From NCBI RefSeq assembly GCF_029633965.1, contig NZ_CP091277.1:1547940-1611939 (forward strand): a DNA stretch of 64,000 nt, in the 5' to 3' direction. Source of the stretch: Methanogenium sp. S4BF (lineage in GTDB: Archaea; Halobacteriota; Methanomicrobia; Methanomicrobiales; Methanomicrobiaceae). The translations under genes and the position numbers were made by a program. Every line of letters starts with the position of its first letter. Position 1 is the stretch's first letter. Below are positions 9,393 through 17,002 of this stretch, one piece after another. Below the pieces are notes generated by a model. That model saw only the letters and a list, made by a program, of their open reading frames with translations. It was not told the DNA's origin and did not search any database.

Positions 9393-10421
9393 ATGCCTGA
9401 CGGATGCACCATCGTTGCCCACGGGCCGGAGGTCTTTGATGCAGGCGACATTGATACGGTAAGCGCTGCACTTCTTCCAAAGGAGATTGTCGTGGCAGGC
9501 GTGATGGCCCGGACCGCAGCAGAGGAGTCCGGGTTTCCCTGCCGGTTCAATACCCGCCCGCCGTCGCTTGTGTTCCGACACCTCCCTTCAGGAACAGAGG
9601 CGTGGCTCTTAAACCGGGGCAAAACACCCGCTTCCGGCGAGGAGTTCGGACGGATTGTCGCATCACGGTGCGACCGGCCGGTATACCATATTGAATGCAG
9701 CAGCCGGACAATCTACGGGTGGAACGGGGCAGACCCCCGCCGCACCGGAGAGGCAGCACGCCGCCTCGGATATGCCACAGTACTCCTGACTGCAGACACA
9801 CGGGCACCAGACACCTGCGTCCGGGAAATTCGCGGGTGCATCCCTGGTGAGCCCGTCTTTGTAAACGGCATCGTCGTTGGCCATGCCACGGCAGAGACAG
9901 CCATCATTGCACCGGAGAACGGAGGGGTACGGGCAGTATCCGGCATCACCCTCAAACCCCACGGCACAGAGAAACTGCTCAGGGGAGGGCCGGTAGACCT
10001 GTCACGGGCATGGTGCAAGTCAGGACCGGTCCGCTCACAGACCGCACAGGTGGCAGACCGGCGCACCCCCTCCGGACGCATCGCCGTCATCGACCATGCC
10101 GCCTGCGACATCTATAGCATGGTGGACATCACCACCTGCGGCGTGGTCTCCATCGGTGATGACACCACCGCTGTCTGCGGGCATATCTGTGCCCATCTGG
10201 GCATCCCCATCTTCGGGGTGACCGACGGCGATGCAGACACCGTGATTGACCACTCCTGCTGTGCTGGCTCGGTGATTGTAGAGGTGACCGAGGGCAGGGA
10301 TGATGAAAAAGGGCTGGAGATTGCAGAGACAGTCCCTGCCGCACCCTGCCACTGGGATCAGTGGGTAGCTGCCACCCTCCGCACCCGCACCGACATCCGC
10401 ATCGTGAGGGATGCCCGGTGA
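9393..10421 (+). CDS. DUF2117-like archaeal protein
   Basis: A 342-residue soluble protein. The opening motif VAHGPEVFDAGD and the phrase VVAGVMARTAAEESG match what I recall of the methanogen DUF2117 family, whose function is unknown. The ATG at 9393 is preferred over the one at 9372 because GGAGAG lies about 7 nt upstream of it. The C-terminal half holds several Cys/His pairs (VCGHICAHLG, DHSCCAGS), which could bind a metal. Its TGA overlaps the GTG start of nreA (GTGA), so the two are translationally coupled; a link to genome maintenance is inference from that coupling. Confidence 0.65.
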   Translation: MPDGCTIVAHGPEVFDAGDIDTVSAALLPKEIVVAGVMARTAAEESGFPCRFNTRPPSLVFRHLPSGTEAWLLNRGKTPASGEEFGRIVASRCDRPVYHIECSSRTIYGWNGADPRRTGEAARRLGYATVLLTADTRAPDTCVREIRGCIPGEPVFVNGIVVGHATAETAIIAPENGGVRAVSGITLKPHGTEKLLRGGPVDLSRAWCKSGPVRSQTAQVADRRTPSGRIAVIDHAACDIYSMVDITTCGVVSIGDDTTAVCGHICAHLGIPIFGVTDGDADTVIDHSCCAGSVIVEVTEGRDDEKGLEIAETVPAAPCHWDQWVAATLRTRTDIRIVRDAR

Positions 10422-11581
10422 AGCCCGGCCAGCTCTGCTCACAGTGCAAGGGCAAAGGGATGTGCGGCCTGCCCCGCTGCCCCGTGATGGAGCGGTTTCA
10501 TGCCTCCGTCCGGGTGAAGCCCTCCGACTCCTATATGGGCGGGGCACCGTCGGTCTTTGTCGGGACACACGGCTACCCGAAGATGGCAGGCGGCCCGCTC
10601 CTCATCGGTGAGAGCGACAACCCGGAGGTCTGGGTCGAGAAGGCATACACCATTGATGATATCGTCGGCGTCCGGTCACGGACCATCCGGGGGAACACCG
10701 CTGCCGCCTCCCGCGGGGCGGATGCAATGCAGGAAATTGCCCTTTCAGCAGTGCCTCTTGATGTGGAGGTCGCCTTCACCCGGCCGGTGGCATTTGACCT
10801 CCGGTTTGACGGGACGATTACCCCGGTCGGCCTCTCAGGCGACATGAGAAGAATCGATGTCCTGGACAATGCCAAAACACCCCGCCCGGTCGAAAAAGCA
10901 GTGGGCGACACCGACCTGAAGGCGGCCGATGCAGTCTGGGACCTCTACCGGGACGGAGTGGGTGTCCATCAGGTATCCCAGCTGCTGAGTGCGGGCCTTC
11001 TTGGCCGGCAGCGGAAGGTGGTGCCGACCCGGTGGAGCATCACCGCAGTTGATGACATGCTGGGAAAGGCGGGCAGGGCGGCCATCTCCCGCAACACCGC
11101 ACTGGATGAGGTACTCGTCTTTGCTTCCACCCTGCACGGGAACACCATCGTCTGTATCCTCACCCCCGGTGATTTCCGCTTTGAGATGATCGAGCACTGG
11201 CAGGCCGGCAGCATGTGGGGAGGTGCCGGCGGGGCCATTATGACGGACAAAGAGAGCAGGAAACAAAAATCCGGGTACTCCCCCATTGCAGGGGCCTACT
11301 ACTCCGCTCGCCTCGCCGTCCTTGACTATCTCCGCACCACCGGCAGATCAGCGCGGGCCATCGTTATCCGGAGCATCGCCAATTCATACTGGGCTCCCCT
11401 TGGGACCTGGGTCATCCGGGAGGCAGCACGACAGGCGATGGCACAGCCGCCCGTCTCCTTTGAAGACCTCACCGGGGCACAGGGGTATGCCACCGCCCTC
11501 CTGGGAGCCGATGACTGGGTACGTCACAGCACCCTCCTCCGGGAGATACCTGCTCAGAAAACCCTTTTTGATTCCTTCTGA
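10418..11581 (+). CDS. nreA: Nre-type DNA repair protein with PCNA-interacting motif
   Basis: A 387-residue protein of the archaeal Nre family, implicated in repair after DNA damage. The N-terminal zinc finger has four cysteines (CSQCKGKGMCGLPRC, residues about 7-21). The family block SDNPEVWVEKAYTIDDIVG follows, and the protein ends in QKTLFDSF, a PIP-box-like tail expected to bind the PCNA sliding clamp. The GTG at 10418 overlaps the previous stop and places the zinc finger close to the N-terminus as in the family. Recognition rests on the finger, the conserved middle and the PIP tail together. Confidence 0.88.
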   Translation: MKPGQLCSQCKGKGMCGLPRCPVMERFHASVRVKPSDSYMGGAPSVFVGTHGYPKMAGGPLLIGESDNPEVWVEKAYTIDDIVGVRSRTIRGNTAAASRGADAMQEIALSAVPLDVEVAFTRPVAFDLRFDGTITPVGLSGDMRRIDVLDNAKTPRPVEKAVGDTDLKAADAVWDLYRDGVGVHQVSQLLSAGLLGRQRKVVPTRWSITAVDDMLGKAGRAAISRNTALDEVLVFASTLHGNTIVCILTPGDFRFEMIEHWQAGSMWGGAGGAIMTDKESRKQKSGYSPIAGAYYSARLAVLDYLRTTGRSARAIVIRSIANSYWAPLGTWVIREAARQAMAQPPVSFEDLTGAQGYATALLGADDWVRHSTLLREIPAQKTLFDSF

Positions 11582-11595
11582 AGAAACCACGATGG

Positions 11596-11603
11596 TTAAA
11601 TAC
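11596..11603 (+). promoter_or_regulatory. TATA-like box before the membrane protein gene at 11627
   Basis: TTAAATAC lies about 24-31 nt upstream of the ATG at 11627, in the 45-nt gap after nreA. The distance would give a very short or absent leader. Confidence 0.45.
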
Positions 11604-11626
11604 CTCTAACCAGAAGCATAATTCAT

Positions 11627-12388
11627 ATGAATTTACGGCTGGCTGCACCCCTATGTTCCGGACTGTTGGCAGCACTTGCGATTCCCGTACAGGCCGCAGA
11701 TACACAGCATGTCTACGAAGGCCTCAGTACAAATCAGTATCTGCAGATCATGATTGCAACGCTTGTCATGGTAACAGTATTCATCGCCATATTCTACATC
11801 ATCGGTAAGAAACACTCACGCCGGACAAACGTGAACCCGGTCACCAAAAATCTGGCCATGATTCTTGCCATCCTCTACCTTATTGTCGGGACATTTCTCC
11901 TGATCATTGATTTTATTGTGCTCATCGAACCATATGCGGCGACAAATGCATTCACCTATGTTGTCCAGACATTCCAGTATTACTTCCCTGAAATGGTCTT
12001 TGGCATCATCATCGTCGGTGCAGCAGGCCTTCTGCTCTATCTGGTCGGCTTCTATATCCTGGTCTTTGTCCGGGATTCAGTCAAAATAGCCAAAACTGAT
12101 GAGAAATATCATATCCAGGCCTCTTCTGAAGTAGACCCGGATGTGAGCACGGGTAAAGTGGAGTACACCAAACTTGTATACCAGGTCTCAGAATGGGACA
12201 CCGGAGAGCCCCTCTCAGACGGTAAAATCCGCCTGGAGACGAAAGATGGCACCCTGATGATGATCAAGTATACTGATTACACCGGAGAGGTGGACTTCGG
12301 CAAACTCCGCGGCAGGGAAGATGACTACTATGCATATGTCGAAGGTGACCGGGAGCGGCAGGAATACCGCCTTATCACCCTCACCTAG
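11627..12388 (+). CDS. Unknown multi-pass membrane protein with C-terminal soluble domain
   Basis: A 253-residue protein not recognised by family. It has an N-terminal signal-like segment (LAAPLCSGLLAALAIPVQA), then three membrane segments at about residues 40-62, 78-103 and 122-150. The soluble C-terminal domain (about 160-253) includes a repeat-like beta segment (GEPLSDGKIRLETKDGTL) resembling the regulatory domain that often decorates archaeal surface proteins. The gene ends 8 nt inside the convergent DNA ligase gene. Function unknown. Confidence 0.65.
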   Translation: MNLRLAAPLCSGLLAALAIPVQAADTQHVYEGLSTNQYLQIMIATLVMVTVFIAIFYIIGKKHSRRTNVNPVTKNLAMILAILYLIVGTFLLIIDFIVLIEPYAATNAFTYVVQTFQYYFPEMVFGIIIVGAAGLLLYLVGFYILVFVRDSVKIAKTDEKYHIQASSEVDPDVSTGKVEYTKLVYQVSEWDTGEPLSDGKIRLETKDGTLMMIKYTDYTGEVDFGKLRGREDDYYAYVEGDRERQEYRLITLT

Positions 12389-14021
12389 CCGACTGTGCCG
12401 CAAACCGTTCTTCAATCATCCGGAGGGTTTCAATCTCCTCCGGGCTTTTATCTTCCCGCAGACGGATAAACCGGGGGAACCGGAGGGCAAACCCGCCGGT
12501 ATAATTCGGACTCCGCTGAATCTCTGCATACCCCACTTCCACGACAATCTCCGGTTCAACATGGACCATCTTCCCTTCTTCTGAGAGGATATTCCCGGAG
12601 AGGGCGGCATACATCTCCTGCAGCGCCTCATCCGAAAAACCGGTCGCCACCTTGGAGAGCGGGATAAACGAACCGTCATCACCCAGACAGGAGAGCAGGA
12701 ACGACCCGAAGATATGCGCCCGTTTCCCCTCCCCCCACTCCGCAGCGGTGATCACCAGATCAATGGTGTCCACCGCCGGCTTGATTTTCACCCAGAGTTT
12801 GCCGCGGACACCCGGCGTATAGGGCGAGCGGGGGTTCTTGATCATGATGCCCTCATGCCCGTCGTCAAGGGCAGTGCGGTAGAGGAGGTCAATCTCTTCT
12901 TCATCCCCGCTTACCAGCTGGGGTGCCACATATGCGTCCGAAACAGCCGCATCCAGACGCTCCCTGCGCTGTGCAAAGGGAAGGTCAATGAGCGTCTCAC
13001 CGTCGATCCAGAGAATGTCAAAGACATTTGGTCTGAGAGTAATTTCCTCAATATGAGAAGCGACGTCATGCTTGCGCCGGAACCGGCGGAGCACATACTG
13101 GAAGGGCAGGGGGCGGCCGTCACGGACAGCGATGACCTCGCCGTCAAGGATGATGTCATGCGGTGTGGCTGCATCGAGCATCTCCACGACATCGGGGATG
13201 GCATGGGTCACCTCCTCGAGCTTCCGGGAGTACATCCGGCAGATGCCCCCTGCCTTATGAAACTGAAACCGGGTTCCGTCGTATTTGTATTCTGCCGCAA
13301 GCACGCCTGCCTCGCTGAGCATCTCGGTCACCGTGCCCTGTTTGGCAAGCATCATCTTTACCGGCCTGAACGGCTCGATATGAACTGCATACAGGGCATC
13401 CTCGCCCCGGTGTGCGATGAGGGCCACCTCGCCCAGATCATTTGCCGCCTGATAGGCATGCTCCACGGCGGCAGGGCTGACCGAAAAGGCCCCTGCAATG
13501 GCATCCCGCATTGTCCCTTCGCCGATGCCTATCCTGAGCTCCCCTAAAAGCAGACGGGCCAGATACCGGCCTTCAAGAGGTGAGGCGTTGCCAAAGAGCC
13601 GTCGCAGTACCCGGTCCTTCTCTTTCTGGGATTTGCTCCCCCCGGTTGCGGCAAGGAGCGTGAAGTCATGCCCGATGTCACCGAGTGTCAGGGACTCGGA
13701 GAAAAACGACATCTGCTCTTTTTTCGCGAGCAGTGACTCAACCGCCCTGCCGGGGTCCCCGCTGCGGTTGACGGTGCTGACGACCGCCCGGCGGTCCCTG
13801 CCTGCCACATAGGCCACCGCGTCATAGACACTGTTCGGGCCGATGCCGATCTTCTCCTGGCTCCAGTCAGGGAAGGTCCGCCCCATCAGGTAGCGGATGA
13901 AAAGCGGGAGATCCGCTTCATCGAGTGACGAAAGGGCGTCCCGGACGATGGCAGTCATATCCAGCCTGCCGTTGGTATTCTCCAGCGACTCACATATACG
14001 GGAAAATGCAAGAAAATCCAT
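12381..14021 (-). CDS. lig: ATP-dependent DNA ligase
   Basis: A 546-residue archaeal-type ligase that seals nicks during replication and repair. The adenylation motif I is EYKYDGTRFQFH at about residue 245 (lysine nucleotide acceptor), followed by motif III LDGEVIAV, motif IV GHEGIMIKNP and motif V LWVKIKP. The N-terminal DNA-binding domain (LSSLDEADLPLFIRYLMGR...) and the C-terminal OB domain are full length. The ATG at 14021 (MDFLAFSRICESLE) matches the family start and lies about 10 nt from a GAGGTG site. It overlaps the upstream hydrolase gene only if an earlier ATG is used. Confidence 0.95.
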   Translation of the reverse strand: MDFLAFSRICESLENTNGRLDMTAIVRDALSSLDEADLPLFIRYLMGRTFPDWSQEKIGIGPNSVYDAVAYVAGRDRRAVVSTVNRSGDPGRAVESLLAKKEQMSFFSESLTLGDIGHDFTLLAATGGSKSQKEKDRVLRRLFGNASPLEGRYLARLLLGELRIGIGEGTMRDAIAGAFSVSPAAVEHAYQAANDLGEVALIAHRGEDALYAVHIEPFRPVKMMLAKQGTVTEMLSEAGVLAAEYKYDGTRFQFHKAGGICRMYSRKLEEVTHAIPDVVEMLDAATPHDIILDGEVIAVRDGRPLPFQYVLRRFRRKHDVASHIEEITLRPNVFDILWIDGETLIDLPFAQRRERLDAAVSDAYVAPQLVSGDEEEIDLLYRTALDDGHEGIMIKNPRSPYTPGVRGKLWVKIKPAVDTIDLVITAAEWGEGKRAHIFGSFLLSCLGDDGSFIPLSKVATGFSDEALQEMYAALSGNILSEEGKMVHVEPEIVVEVGYAEIQRSPNYTGGFALRFPRFIRLREDKSPEEIETLRMIEERFAAQSAR

Positions 14022-14028
14022 CTGCATC

Positions 14029-14811
14029 TCACACCTCAATCGTCCGGGTCACCACGTGCTGCAAGCCGACTTCCAGTTCCACATCATGAGAGAAGAGCGC
14101 GAGTGTCTCCCTGGCGGTCGCAAGCGCCTTTTCCTGCGTATTGTTCTCTTCGGACAGATGGGCAAGGACTGCGACAGAGAGGTCAGAACAGAGTTCACTC
14201 AGCACATTGGACGCCGCCCGGTTCGAGAGGTGCCCCCGGTTTTTGTCTGCAATACGCCGTTTCAGAAAGACGGGGTAGGGCCCGTTCTCCAGCATCACCG
14301 GGCAGTGATTGCTTTCAAGAACGAGGCCGTCACACCGGGCGAGAAATCCCATCATCGCGGTGGTAACCATCCCGGTATCGGTGCAGACACCTACCGTCAC
14401 CTCGCCGTCTGATATGCAGAATCCGGTCGGGTCCGCCGCATCGTGGGATGTGGAGAACGGCGTCACCGAGAACGTACCCGTATCAAACGCCTCTCCCGGC
14501 ATAACCCGGTGCAGGGCAGCCGCTCCTGAAGATTTCAGGGTCTCTTTCACCCCGGCGAGCGTCCCCCCGGTGCCGAAGACGGGCATCGGGCACTGGCGGG
14601 TAAAGACATCAATGCCCCGGATATGGTCAGAGTGCTCGTGGGTGATGCAAAGTCCTTCCACCCGGGATATATCGCCCCCGCAGGCCGCAACAGATGAGCG
14701 GATACGCCGGCTGCTGATGCCCGCATCCACCAGAAGGGCACCCCCGTTCCCTTCGATATAGATGCTGTTCCCTTTGCTGCCGCTCGCAAGGACGGTTACC
14801 TTCATTGCCAA
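14029..14811 (-). CDS. Metallo-beta-lactamase-fold hydrolase (YycJ/WalJ-like)
   Basis: A 260-residue MBL-fold protein. The metal motif HEHSDH (about residues 57-62), a second histidine in STSHDA and the acidic CTDTG are in the expected order, and SNHCPVM and LAHLSEENN follow. The N-terminus VLASGSKGNSIYIE is typical of the YycJ-type single-stranded nuclease-like group. GGAGGA lies 7 nt before a TTG at 14811; an ATG two codons later (14805) is the alternative start. It lies just upstream of the DNA ligase gene, which would fit a DNA-processing role, but this is inference. Confidence 0.85.
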   Translation of the reverse strand: MAMKVTVLASGSKGNSIYIEGNGGALLVDAGISSRRIRSSVAACGGDISRVEGLCITHEHSDHIRGIDVFTRQCPMPVFGTGGTLAGVKETLKSSGAAALHRVMPGEAFDTGTFSVTPFSTSHDAADPTGFCISDGEVTVGVCTDTGMVTTAMMGFLARCDGLVLESNHCPVMLENGPYPVFLKRRIADKNRGHLSNRAASNVLSELCSDLSVAVLAHLSEENNTQEKALATARETLALFSHDVELEVGLQHVVTRTIEV

Positions 14812-14996
14812 TATGTTGTCCTCCGCAGATGGTAAAAGTCACCTCTCTGCACACATCCCGCCACACATATCCGGTTGTCTGTTTTTGGGCATCCTGTTGA
14901 CCAGCACCGGATGAAGCGCACGCGGGCTGAAAAGTTCCCGCCATCCGCTGGCAGACGCCTGAAACGGCCCGGAGAGAGAAAAAGAGAAACGGGGAC

Positions 14997-15806
14997 CTAA
15001 TCCGCCGTGATCAGCGTGCCGGGGTTTTCACCTTTAAGGGCACGCTCGAGGGTGCCGCGCTCATGGCCGTTTATGATACGGATTTCCCGGATATTTTTTG
15101 CATGCATCAGGAGCTCAACGACCTTGCGCTCCAGCACGAGATCGTCCATATCAAGGCTGAGCAGTTCTCCTGCTGTGATCTCTTTGATGAGGTCTGCCTC
15201 AGGATTGACAAACGGATTTTCCGTGAAGAGACCGTCCACATTCTTCAGCAGGGTGCAGGTCTTTGCCCCGATGACCTCTGCTGCGAGGAAGGCACCGGTA
15301 TCAGTCCGGTGCTGCGGGATGTAGGATCCGGGCGAGGGTTCTTCGAAGTAGCTGTATGGCGGTGTGCCTGCCATCACCGGCAGAAGGCCCATCCGTACCA
15401 GCATGGGAATGTCCATGATGTCATCCGCCGGGATGCGGATGCCCCCGTCTTCTGAGAGCAGGGCCGCAACCATCTTTGCATTCTGTGAACTCACGTCACC
15501 GGAGAGTTCTGCGAGAATTCCGGTCGGCATACCGAGGTCGATACCCACGTCCATCACATGACGGACACGGACACCGCCGCCCACCACGACAAGCATCTCA
15601 TACTGTTCTTTTAAGAGACGGATTTCATCAAGGAGGGGCAAAAGCACCGTAGACCCAAAGTCCACCGTCCCGTGCCCGCCGATTTTAACCACGTTCAGAT
15701 TGGGTGCAATGCGTACGGTCCGGTCCTGATGCTCTCCATACTCCAGAGATCTGCGTACCAGGGTCTCCCCCTGGAATTTGTTTTTAATCTCCCGGCGTGT
15801 TTTCAT
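14997..15806 (-). CDS. Molybdenum-storage-protein-like amino acid kinase family protein
   Basis: A 269-residue amino-acid-kinase-fold protein. The N-terminal nucleotide-binding pattern KIGGHGTVDFGS (about residues 40-51), the glycine loop VVVGGGVRVRHVMDVG (about 73-88) and IPQHRTDTGAFLAAE (about 160-174) are present. The combination VRVRHVMDVGIDLGMPTG plus HRTD.GAFL resembles the MosA/MosB subunits of molybdenum storage protein more than true UMP kinase. If so, it would bind ATP and store molybdate or tungstate as oxide clusters. A MOT1-type transporter gene 1.2 kb away supports this. UMP kinase remains the alternative. Confidence 0.72.
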   Translation of the reverse strand: MKTRREIKNKFQGETLVRRSLEYGEHQDRTVRIAPNLNVVKIGGHGTVDFGSTVLLPLLDEIRLLKEQYEMLVVVGGGVRVRHVMDVGIDLGMPTGILAELSGDVSSQNAKMVAALLSEDGGIRIPADDIMDIPMLVRMGLLPVMAGTPPYSYFEEPSPGSYIPQHRTDTGAFLAAEVIGAKTCTLLKNVDGLFTENPFVNPEADLIKEITAGELLSLDMDDLVLERKVVELLMHAKNIREIRIINGHERGTLERALKGENPGTLITAD

Positions 15807-15825
15807 CAAATCACTGACCAGAGAT

Positions 15826-15835
15826 ATATTTTATA
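15826..15835 (-). promoter_or_regulatory. TATA box for the molybdenum-storage-like gene
   Basis: On the minus strand TATAAAATAT sits 20-29 nt before the ATG at 15806, so the transcript would be leaderless or nearly so. No strong Shine-Dalgarno site is seen, in agreement. Confidence 0.6.
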
Positions 15836-15925
15836 CCAGTAAAGGTTTCCTGTTTTCGGTTACCCTGGCAGGTCATGTCCGGCACACCCGAAAACACCCC
15901 AACCCCGTTGCCGTAGTACAAACAG

Positions 15926-15935
15926 ATATATACAT
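15926..15935 (+). promoter_or_regulatory. TATA box for the tandem small-protein genes
   Basis: ATATATACAT lies about 70 nt upstream of the first small-protein start at 16003. Transcription would begin near 15957, inside or beside the palindrome at 15954-15969, so a repressor bound there could block initiation. Confidence 0.5.
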
Positions 15936-15953
15936 CCAACGGGCATGTATGCA

Positions 15954-15969
15954 TATATCAGCTGATATA
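15954..15969. promoter_or_regulatory. 16-bp perfect palindrome, candidate operator
   Basis: TATATCAGCTGATATA reads identically on both strands. It lies between the divergent molybdenum-storage-like gene and the tandem small-protein genes, about 20-35 nt downstream of the plus-strand TATA box. Position and symmetry suit a dimeric regulator. An 8-bp palindrome TATGCATA lies just upstream (15948-15955). Confidence 0.5.
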
Positions 15970-16002
15970 GCACCTGCATAGCAGCTGGAGGATGTGAGCA
16001 AA

Positions 16003-16221
16003 ATGAAGATCTATGTAAGACCACGCACAAAAGTCGGCGAAGGCGTCCACCAGCCGCAGTTCAAGGTCGTCGCCACCACCGGCGATAGAACGGAGCAGAT
16101 CAAATTCCAGTCAAAGCACCTCCGCAAATCCGAGCTTGAGCAGATTGCAGAGGATACCGGTGCTACACTGGTCTACCTGAAGCCGGCCGGCGGCACTGGT
16201 GCCGGCGGTAAGAAGGACTAA
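16003..16221 (+). CDS. Small basic protein A, first of two tandem paralogues (unknown)
   Basis: A 72-residue protein beginning MKIYVRPRTKVGEGVHQP and sharing this opening with the gene 53 nt downstream. The two align along their length: KVVA.TG, a lysine-rich centre, LRKSELEQIAEDTGA against FRKKELETIAADVGA, a hydrophobic strand ending in P, and a Gly/Lys-rich tail. The ATG at 16003 is chosen over the GTG at 15994 because it matches the paralogue and has GGAGG about 11 nt upstream. No family is recognised. The predicted beta-beta-helix-beta pattern and basic charge allow nucleic acid or ligand binding, but this is only suggestive. Confidence 0.7.
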   Translation: MKIYVRPRTKVGEGVHQPQFKVVATTGDRTEQIKFQSKHLRKSELEQIAEDTGATLVYLKPAGGTGAGGKKD

Positions 16222-16274
16222 ATACTATACCACCGATTTTGGGTTGTCCGCAAAGCGGAAAAGAGGGGAACAGC

Positions 16275-16490
16275 ATGAAAATATACGTACGTCCGCGACA
16301 GAAAGTCGGAGAGGGGGCGCATCAGCCAATGTTCAAGGTTGTTGCTGTCACCGGAAAGGGTGAGGAGAAACTGAAAATGGAAGCAGGCCATTTCCGGAAA
16401 AAGGAGCTGGAGACGATTGCCGCCGATGTCGGTGCAGAGATCGTGATGCTCGAACCGTCCGCGACCGAATCAGGAAAAGGCAAAACCTAA
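16275..16490 (+). CDS. Small basic protein B, second of two tandem paralogues (unknown)
   Basis: A 71-residue protein, MKIYVRPRQKVGEGAHQP at the N-terminus, clearly a duplicate of the previous gene, with divergence in the centre (KGEEKLKMEAGHFRKKELE). A strong GAGGGG site lies about 6 nt upstream of the ATG at 16275. The pair probably forms one transcript starting near 15957 and ending at the T-run at 16500. Keeping two distinct copies suggests a heteromer or specialised roles. Function unknown; placed between Mo-storage-like and Mo-transport genes. Confidence 0.7.
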   Translation: MKIYVRPRQKVGEGAHQPMFKVVAVTGKGEEKLKMEAGHFRKKELETIAADVGAEIVMLEPSATESGKGKT

Positions 16491-16499
16491 CCACCAGCC

Positions 16500-16506
16500 T
16501 TTTTTT
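16500..16506 (+). terminator. T-run terminator after the tandem small genes
   Basis: A run of seven T (16500-16506), followed by a further pyrimidine-rich stretch, starts about 10 nt after the second stop. This is the typical oligo-T archaeal termination signal. Confidence 0.5.
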
Positions 16507-16534
16507 CCTTTCCTGCCCAATACCGCATACTTCT

Positions 16535-16897
16535 ATGGCATCACTTGACATTCCTGCGCTCTTTCATGCAGCAGCTGAGATCCTTATCCGGGAAGACCAG
16601 CGCATTTCAGTTGAATATTCCGCAGGAGAAGCGAGAATACGGTTTCCCACCACCCGCCGCCTTGCCCGGTATCTTGATGTGCCCCATTACTATGTCCTCC
16701 CTGTGTTCAGCATGATGGAGGAGAAGCATCTGGTCAGACGGGAAGAACGGGTCGGGATATCCACAACAGGTGCGGGCACCATGCTCTTTCTGGACGTCAT
16801 CCGGGGTTCAATGCCCGATGAGGCAGCCGCTCTTTTAGGGGAGGGGACCATTGCCGCACTTGCAGCGCTGCATTCTTCTGCGGCATCTGCGCCATAA
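16535..16897 (+). CDS. Winged-helix-like protein, possible transcription regulator
   Basis: A 120-residue soluble protein. The central part (about residues 35-80) has the pattern of a winged helix-turn-helix: FPTTRRLARYLDVPHYYVL, then a helix ending in MEEKHLVRREERVGISTTGAG, where a turn-rich wing would follow. A hydrophobic helical C-terminus could dimerise. No exact family is recognised. It lies between the tandem small genes and a MOT1-type transporter gene, so it is a candidate for the factor that reads the palindrome at 15954, but this is inference from position. Confidence 0.55.
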   Translation: MASLDIPALFHAAAEILIREDQRISVEYSAGEARIRFPTTRRLARYLDVPHYYVLPVFSMMEEKHLVRREERVGISTTGAGTMLFLDVIRGSMPDEAAALLGEGTIAALAALHSSAASAP

Positions 16898-17002
16898 ATT
16901 CAATAGTACTCCCGGACACCGGAAAGAGAGAGGAATAGCAATACCTATCGTCAGAAATAATGATACTATCCTGATTTGACCGGAATAAACCGGAGAGATG
17001 AC

